A DNA stretch of 25,441 nucleotides from Perkinsus chesapeaki. Lineage: Eukaryota > Perkinsozoa > Perkinsida > Perkinsidae. A program made the translations under genes and the position numbers. The DNA is taken from positions 1-25,441 of the forward strand of contig JAAPAO010000525.1 in assembly GCA_013115145.1 (NCBI GenBank), read 5' to 3'. Positions within the stretch are counted from its first letter, which is position 1. Each line of letters opens with the position of its first letter. This document shows, piece after piece, positions 19,361 through 25,441 of this stretch. Under the pieces are notes generated by a model. The model was not told the origin of the DNA. It saw only the letters and a list, made by a program, of their open reading frames with translations, and did not search any database.

Positions 19361-19573
19361 GTGTATGTGAAGCACGACGAAGCTTGTGCTATCATACACT
19401 CTGATGGGAAAGAGGCGCCCGTCGAGCGCATGCGTCAATCTTATGTCACGGTGTACATGCGTACTATAATCGGGGGAGCTGCTGAAGGCGGTTGACACTT
19501 TCACTGGAGGTCTAAGAGTTTCCGGCTCGTTACTGCAGAGAGTCTGAGTGTCTCATTGATTTCGTCCCGCCCT
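19361..19573 (+). repeat. Direct repeat A2
   Basis: Right copy of A1. It follows B1 directly and overlaps its end by a few bases. It is followed by a short spacer and then B2 (19630-19725), which matches B1 (19272-19367). A further 22-bp copy of the B-repeat word GTTGTCGCTCGTCTCCGTTG lies at 19610-19629. Confidence 0.9.
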
Positions 19574-19726
19574 TCACTCACTCACAATTGTTTGAAAGAG
19601 AGTTCACTATGGTTGTCGCTCGTCTCCGTTGGGACTCACTCTGTCAAGATGGTTGTCGCTCGTCTCCGTTTCTCACCGCCCAACGTAGTTTGAGACGGAC
19701 ATGGACCGAACCATCAAGGAGTGAAT

Positions 19727-21109
19727 GTGCTGCATATTTGAAACTCGGTTTCCAATCCTCTCGAGTCCGAAATTCATCCTCCACCACCGTATCCAGCCTA
19801 CCGAAGCTAAACCGTAGTACGGTTACCGTACGGGTTTTGCATAACCTACTGTACTAGGTTAAACCTAGTCTCGCCCAAAAAGGCTCCCCAGTTTTTTTAC
19901 TAGTACTAAATAAAGAGGATGCTTGGCGGACGAGTGTGTGGGGAGTGAGTTACTTCAAGTAACACTCCTGCCGGAGTCTCCCGGGGTACGCCAATTCATC
20001 GCCAATGGAAACTTTCCACAACGTGCGCGTTCAGCTCACATCTGTGCCGTGTTTACGTTTCTTTCATACATAACCCATCGAATGAGATATAAGGATATAA
20101 GGATGGGACCCATCCTTATCCTCTATCCTCCCCTTATAATAGTCTAGTGCATTAAGTTGTATCTGTTCTATTACTGATAAAACAGATACAACTATACTTG
20201 GGTTATCCAAGCTTCCTGGCGCGGCAACGAGTCACACCCAGGATGGCGATGCCAATTCCAGCGGGTACTTCGTAAGTTTAGTAGCGAGAGTAGCTCGCTT
20301 GTAGTGAAAACTACAGCATGTACTACTCTAGGAAGAACTCAAAAGTCTAACTTAAATCTCTTTTCTTTTGATTCGACCCCATTTAGGCAGGTACAATGCT
20401 ATAGGGTGCTGGCAGCACTCTATAGCGAGTTCCAAATCCGATAGCACATTTCCGTATGTAGACATTCTTTCGTTTGTTCATTGCTCAAAGCACAGTAGGA
20501 ATATCGGGTTGACTCGCACGGCACTGGAAAGACCTGGTGAGAGATTTCGAATGGTAACCGTGCTAACAACAAGTTCGCACGCGTTATGAAATCCCGAAGG
20601 GTGGGTCTTTTTGCAGCACCCTGTATATGCTTCGGTGTGTTATGACGTCGGGATTCCCGACTCGGGAACTTCCCGACGGGAAGGCACTATTGACTAGCCT
20701 AGGATGGTATATGGTGAATATACTACAGCCCACCACAATGAAATATAATATTTCGTTTCTTAACGATTTCTCGTCCGCTATTGAGCGTACGACCCAGAAA
20801 TTTTGTAGCATAGTACTAGAAAACACAGCAAGGAAGAATATGTGAATCGGTCAACCGTTTCATGCCTTGGTGCAAAGATAACGGCGCGCGAAATTTTCCG
20901 CGCGCGCAGAACTGCCCAAGTGAAATAGAATACTTTTTCCTGGTGGTACCAGAATCTAGTAACTATGGATAGTGGATAGTACCTGAGATGGCAAAACAAT
21001 ATCACGACCAGTGAAATAGCGAGTCTGATGCTAGGCTAGTGATTTACTAGTGTAAATCACAACTCGAGCAACTTCAGCACGGGACTTGCTCAACTTGAGC
21101 AGCTCAATG
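19727..21109. other. Gene-free stretch with the densest hairpins
   Basis: No supported gene. Perfect inverted repeats include 19810-19831 (AACCGTA-g-TACGGTT-ACCGTAC, alternating), 19853-19869 (ACTAGGTT-a-AACCTAGT), 20097-20119 (11-bp arms, one central base), and 20155-20193 (13-bp arms, 13-nt loop). Others are 20398-20426 (14-bp arms, one mismatch, one central base), 20646-20678 (nested, TTCCCGA-c-TCGGGAA inside) and 21039-21060 (GTGATTTAC-tagt-GTAAATCAC). Confidence 0.5.
20400..20627. mobile_element. Possible ~230-bp TIR element (MITE)
   Basis: The left end reads TATAGGGTGCTGGCA (20400-20414). The right end, 20613-20627, read on the minus strand is TATACAGGGTGCTGC. The ends therefore share an inverted GGGTGCTG next to TATA. 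These ends resemble mariner-type termini that insert at TA. The interior has no transposase. The left end is also part of the palindrome at 20398-20426, which weakens the case. Confidence 0.3.
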
Positions 21110-21300
21110 GTATCTCTAGTTGCCTATACGGTCTAAGAGCCCCTCCTAAGAGTCTCATAAGGAGCGCTTTGTCAATTCTCTTCCCGAGGCTAATATAAAC
21201 GCGCCTGGTTTCTCTGACGAAGCTCTCGACATCTCCGAAAATACTGTTAAGAAGCGACCTCGCTCTGGATGGCGCATTGTGACGCAACCTAATCGGTAAA
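21110..21300 (+). repeat. Relic of a dispersed repeat (copy 2)
   Basis: Diverged copy of 13608-13760. The plus frame over about 21165-21297 reads RFVNSLPEANINAPGFSDE, then ALDISENTVKKRPRSGWRIV to a stop at 21296-21298. This is longer than in copy 1 and looks helix-turn-helix-like, as in a transposase N-terminus. There is no start codon and nothing downstream. Confidence 0.5.
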
Positions 21301-21846
21301 ATACTGAACTGAAGTCAGAACTTACTGCTACTCAAGCGGGAGGAAAAGATTTCTAATTATGCCCATGATGGAAATTCCATCTCAAAGCCACAACACTCAG
21401 GGAAATACCAAGCGTGATTGGAGGAGCTACACTTGCAGGAATTACCACAATTTGGCCCAGAATAAATGGCATAGTATTCTCTGCTCTATTGTGAGTGCCG
21501 CTGAAGCTGCAGCCTTCTTCTTCTTGCCTTTACCGGACTTCTTCCCTTTCATACGCAAATGAAAACCTGCTACCTCAGCATTTTCCTTAGACAACTCACC
21601 CCTCTAGCAAACGAAAAAATATGCTTGACCAAAAATGCCGCTCTTCAACCAAGTTTTCCTATTGTCGCTTTTTTCATTATGTGAGCAAGTGAACGGTCGA
21701 CGAACGAATCGACCAATCCAGCAACAGTGAAGACACCGCCCACGATAGCACAGACTTGCACGATGAAATGTGCGAACGATTTCCGCATTTCGACGAATTC
21801 AACACTCACTGTAGAAATATCGTAGCGAATGAGCGGTATGAGGTAT
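21301..21846. other. Gene-free stretch before module B
   Basis: I see no gene or repeat I can support. A short plus frame at 21359-21562 is unassigned. Confidence 0.5.
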
Positions 21847-22140
21847 GATGTGCGGCATGAGACATACTCTTGCCGTGCCTGCTGAGGAAACTCACGTTGG
21901 GGGGACCATAACGAAACGCAATGTTAACGTAAACGAAAGGCGAAACGAAAGGCAATGTTGGAAGGACGGATAATTGAGTTCGTTGAGTGGGCTGAATACT
22001 GACCGGCTGATGAGCGAACATGAAGAGTGTTCAAACGTAGGTGACTATTAAGTGAATCATACAATCACCAAATTGAGCACTTTGGATGAACCATGATTGA
22101 CGAGTCGTTACTAACCGTGCCATTCGTCTCACCGAAAGAT

Positions 22141-22563
22141 CTACTGACAAGAACCGGAAGCTAAGTCTTCGTACAGCTCTGGACCAAATTGTGTACGCAC
22201 AATATTACTTTGAGAAAAGTATTCATAGTCCCTCAGATCTCCTGGGTCAACCTTTATAATCCCCAAACAAACGTAATTCTCGATAAAGCCGACAAAGTCG
22301 ACGTAAGTTGGATACGATGCTGTGGTGATTTCGTAGTGCGTAGGAGAGCTCTTCTTGATAGTCAAGGTAATATTATCCTTGTGTTGCCCACAAATTACGA
22401 GTATATTTAGCGGTTGCGCTGCATTAGCTGCTCTATTGAGCCAGTCTACTTGCACACAGACATTACCACCGATATGCTTGAAGTATTTACCGACAGGGCC
22501 AGTACTTGCTTGTAATTCCATAAAGGATAGTGATATGGTTAGTAGCAACCAGACGAGGGCCAT
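22141..22563 (-). CDS. Small secreted Cys-containing protein (copy B)
   Basis: This 140-aa protein is almost identical to the product of 9885-10307. The differences are S25G, D61H, C97Y and R104K. C97Y leaves four cysteines (36, 58, 99, 139), the same number and spacing order as in the four-Cys family, so C97 in copy A may be the unpaired one. An in-frame ATG at 22650 exists only because copy B lost a stop codon upstream. The start at 22563 keeps the signal peptide MALVWLLLTISLSF. Confidence 0.72.
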   Translation of the reverse strand: MALVWLLLTISLSFMELQASTGPVGKYFKHIGGNVCVQVDWLNRAANAAQPLNILVICGQHKDNITLTIKKSSPTHYEITTASYPTYVDFVGFIENYVCLGIIKVDPGDLRDYEYFSQSNIVRTQFGPELYEDLASGSCQ

Positions 22564-24301
22564 TTTTGGGTAATTATAACTAACTCGTGAGCAACCATGG
22601 TTTCTTAACCGGTGATCAAGAAGACAAAATCCCAAAGGCGTTGAAGCCATTAGGGCGTTCGTTTACTTGTATACAACCCAGGTATTCCCAAATTATGGCC
22701 GACTTTAGCTCGAGGGATGTCACCACCAAATCACATCGGCAAGACTCACGCTCATTGATGGATGATTTACACGCAACAGCTTTGCCTGGTGGAGCGGCTC
22801 CACGATGGAGCCTCCATCGTAGCCACGAGGGTAACTCGTAGTTTGCAAATTAACGGCCCAAGAATTCAGGATTTGAACTTTGGGGACACTCCCAATATGC
22901 ATCGCCCAACATGTTTAATACACCACATTTTACACTGTTAGCCTTGTGGGCGGAGTCATGACCGATGCGTCCATTGATAGTAACGGTACTACAGACAGTG
23001 CCAATTGACATATCGATCATCGCATACTGCACGATGGTCTTCTATCAAGGGTTCATACGAAATACTGCTTACTGGGCAGGCAGAACAGATACGCACAATA
23101 GCTGTAGACCTTGAATCAATGAAGCTAGCTGATCTCAGCATGATCCCAGCGTGTCTGTTCCTATGACTAATTCGCTGTGCACGTGGCACGTGTGCGCTGC
23201 GCACTAATCCGCTGAAGAAGCGCCACGCCCATGGCCCATGGCCGACGTCAGCGGAATTTAGTGTGTAAAAAATGGTTGATTGAATCGATTCCAGTTTCGA
23301 GATTGAAAAATCCCAGATAAGTAATTCGGGATTTAAATTCCTTTATCAATGAGATATTCTCATTGAGAATAATATAACCTCTAATACGACAGCATATATC
23401 AAAAGCAAAAAGAGTAGTATCACTCATAACAGTCTGTTCCCCTCTCAACCAAACTCGATAAGATATGAGTGGGAGATACTTCGAATATAGTGGGCATGTG
23501 AGCCGCGTACCGATTAAGACTTACTCTGGAACTCTGATTTCTTAAGAGCTCAATAAGTATTATACTATTACGGACCAGTCGCACAATAATTTTCAATTCT
23601 ATAGTGATACCATTTATATAGTCCGAGTTGAAACGTAACTTACGAGTGCACTTGATGTAAAAAAGAAGGTCATGTGTTGCGCGCTTAATACAGTTTACTG
23701 AGCTCAAGGGTATGTCTTTATTGTGAACGCCATTAAGTGGAGCGGCCGATATTGGAATCGGCTCGCTGAGTTTAAGTTGGGTTCGGTGAGCGATTACCCA
23801 GGTCGGAGCGAGCTGCACGCAAGCTGCAGTCACGTACTGCGTCATGCTTGAAAGTGCAAGTGGTTCTTGACTTGAGAATGTTAGCTTGGATTAGACGTGA
23901 CACGCCGTCGTTTTCCGTTAATAGTTTAACGCAATATTACAACCTTGGTTGGAGTATATGAGAGAGGGTCTATCCGGGTTACTAAACCGGCTGATAATAG
24001 GCGAATAGTCGACTGTAGCTTACCATATAACACGCATGAACAAAAGGCGTGTGAGCGGAAGTGTATATAAACCTGCTTCAATGGGCAAGGACTAGCCACT
24101 GGACAAACGAACTGTTATGACCATTATGGTCATCTATGGCAGTACCGTACTGTCAGCATGTAGTACGCTGCGCTTTATGTGCGCGAGTATCACTATTGAG
24201 ATGAAAATACGGTACAGCAAGGAGAGGCTGACCTTCACAGTTTACCATAAACGAACTCCAGCTAGGCTCGCTGAGCTAGCAACCTTCTACTGACAGGTGC
24301 C
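22564..24301. other. Non-coding spacer of module B
   Basis: Nearly identical to 10308-12153 apart from the ~125-bp loss near 24185. It keeps the inverted repeats at 22789-22803, 22802-22820, 23346-23366 and 24118-24132. The frame at 23845-23420 (-) parallels 11622-11164 and is judged non-coding for the same reasons. Confidence 0.5.
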
Positions 24302-24691
24302 TCACCTCAGGTTAATGATACTGCCCTGAAAACGTGTGAGCACAGAGCGTGAGCCTCCGCTGTAAGTGAAAAAGCTCATGTCAGGTTCCCCCGGAAAGGT
24401 CTTGAGTTCGCATTGCTTGTGTGACTTATCAATGGAGTCGTTGTACCCACCTAAACTGCTTGCAGCTAAAGTGTGTGATAGGGTACCAGGCTGATCGACA
24501 GCCAGATGTGCCGAGTATCTTGCATTATACCAATAGATGATATCATCAATGAACATTTGTTCACCGTGGCTTGCCCAGGTAGTCTGAATACACACGTTAT
24601 TGTTGATCTTCTTGCTATAATCGCCAAAAGGAGCAGCCCCTGCGCTCCAAATCCACAAGAGTAGACCGGGCAGCAGGCGAATGGTTACCAT
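24302..24691 (-). CDS. Small secreted Cys protein (copy B), shortened
   Basis: This 129-aa protein is paralogous to 12154-12558. It has a clearer signal peptide (IRLLPGLLLWIWSAGAAP). An Arg-to-stop change (TGA) removes the last residues including the GTCQ Cys; the downstream codons for GTCQ and the old stop are still there. Cys54 is Trp here, so two of the four cysteines (54 and 133) are gone while 34 and 94 remain. The otherwise open, well-conserved core suggests it may still be expressed, but it could be an early pseudogene. Confidence 0.62.
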   Translation of the reverse strand: MVTIRLLPGLLLWIWSAGAAPFGDYSKKINNNVCIQTTWASHGEQMFIDDIIYWYNARYSAHLAVDQPGTLSHTLAASSLGGYNDSIDKSHKQCELKTFPGEPDMSFFTYSGGSRSVLTRFQGSIINLR

Positions 24692-25441
24692 GCTACCGAT
24701 GGGGCAGAATCAACGCAGCTGAAAGACTGGCGTTCAAATGCACTCCCTGAAGCCCCGAGAAGGCAGGGCATAGTGAACTTGCGCAGACTACGCTGCGAAT
24801 ATACCCTATAGCGGTCCAAGGTGGCCCGCGTGAGGCATCATAGTTACGAAACTCTCAGAATATTGAGACTTCCAGTGTAACTATGGAGTTTCCTCATGGC
24901 CGTTGCCAAGCAAAACGGCAATACCCCTTTCCAAGGATAATTCATCCAATGAGAAAATAGCGGCTTCAGAGACCGGGATTACGCTAAATCGGATTTGCAT
25001 TTGCATCATCCAAACAAGGCTTTATTCCAGCCAGGCACGCATGTGCAACTTGGATCCACTAAGGGACTGTCTCGTGGCGCCTTTTGGAGACGTTCCACGC
25101 GTCACGCTACACTTGGGCTCCTCAAGGACCCGAGATCTTGTGCCACTCGAGCCTCCGGCTAGACAAGAAGGTCACTCTCACTTTCTCGAGATACACGAGC
25201 TCATCAAGACCACACGCCTCATTCTCTTTACTATGTAGACTAAGAATGGCTATGTCATGGCGCCACCGTAACACAGTAAGTAACACTTTTGGGGGCGCAT
25301 AAAATCCCATCGAACACGGGAGTGCGGGAGGAATACTCAAACCCGAAACCCGAACACACTCCAAAAGCTGAGCGGGAAGAGGTTTCGGTTTGGGTATCCA
25401 TGTCAAAGCAGCAAGTGACCCAAGGCAAATCTAGGGGCCGT
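24692..25441. other. Upstream part of module B and window end
   Basis: Diverged homology to 12600-13115 runs to about 25271, including ATGTGCAACTTGGATCCACT (25041-25060). Frames at 24903-25238 (+) and 25122-25406 (-) are not conserved in copy A beyond short words such as GVPR/DVPR followed by TLHL. No gene is supported. Confidence 0.45.

Larger units (their letters stand above)
17306..19726 (+). mobile_element. Degenerate tyrosine-recombinase retroelement with split direct repeats
   Basis: The order is A1 (17306-17524), body, B1 (about 19272-19367), A2 (19361-19573), B2 (about 19630-19725). A1 matches A2 over ~213 bp; B1 matches B2 over ~96 bp. Such A1-B1-A2-B2 split direct repeats, with a tyrosine recombinase as the last gene, are typical of Ngaro/PAT-like elements of the DIRS order. 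The body holds a tandem array and a recombinase gene but no reverse transcriptase or RNase H that I can see. It therefore looks like an internally deleted copy. The recombinase has several frameshifts, so the element should not be self-mobile. Confidence 0.72.
21847..25271. repeat. Duplicated module, copy B
   Basis: It has the same orientation and gene order as copy A (9468-13115). The offset is exactly 12256 bp through the 140-aa gene and adjoining spacer. Near 24185 it has lost ~125 bp present in A and C. Upstream of the four-Cys gene it has ~110 bp (about 24725-24850) not found in A. Confidence 0.9.

Noticed and set aside
22564..22650. 29-residue N-terminal extension of the copy B secreted protein
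   Set aside because: It is open only because copy B lost a stop, and it would bury the signal peptide.
1..25441. CRISPR array, rRNA genes, bacterial operons
   Set aside because: No spaced identical repeats, no rRNA-like conserved words, no Shine-Dalgarno-led gene runs; the genes are spliced.

Overview
The window looks like nuclear DNA of a gene-poor, repeat-rich protist. Its recognisable genes are split by short GT-AG introns, mostly 41-90 nt, and stop codons are used normally. The intron style, AG dinucleotides just upstream of start codons, and small lineage-specific secreted proteins would suit an alveolate such as a Perkinsus-like parasite. That assignment is inference; no diagnostic marker (rRNA, spliced-leader gene) is visible.

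Left part (1-5229): a 39-bp minisatellite, then two spliced genes whose exons I could chain by hand. One is an intact 245-aa MPDU1-type PQ-loop protein (+, 7 exons). The other is a 292-aa protein (-, 8 exons) with a WRN/RNase D-type 3'-5' exonuclease fold in which every expected catalytic acid is replaced.

Middle-left (5230-9443): mostly non-coding, crowded with hairpins. It has a fold-back element at 7812-7986 and a decayed genomic copy of the 3' half of MPDU1.

Duplicated modules: a ~3.6-kb module (9468-13115) recurs at 21847-25271, with a partial third copy at 14220-15503. Each full module carries, on the minus strand, two small secreted Cys-containing proteins that appear to be distant paralogues. 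A further possible secreted protein lies at 16583-17083.

Mobile element (17306-19726): a degenerate tyrosine-recombinase retroelement with the split direct-repeat order A1-body-B1-A2-B2 known from Ngaro/PAT-like elements. No reverse transcriptase is left.

The most unusual signal is a window-wide excess of short perfect inverted repeats with a single central base (arm-1 nt-arm, arms 7-23 bp). Several look like insertions: they differ between paralogous copies, and in the recombinase gene removing one arm reopens the reading frame. The pattern suggests a process that adds an inverted copy of a sequence directly beside it.
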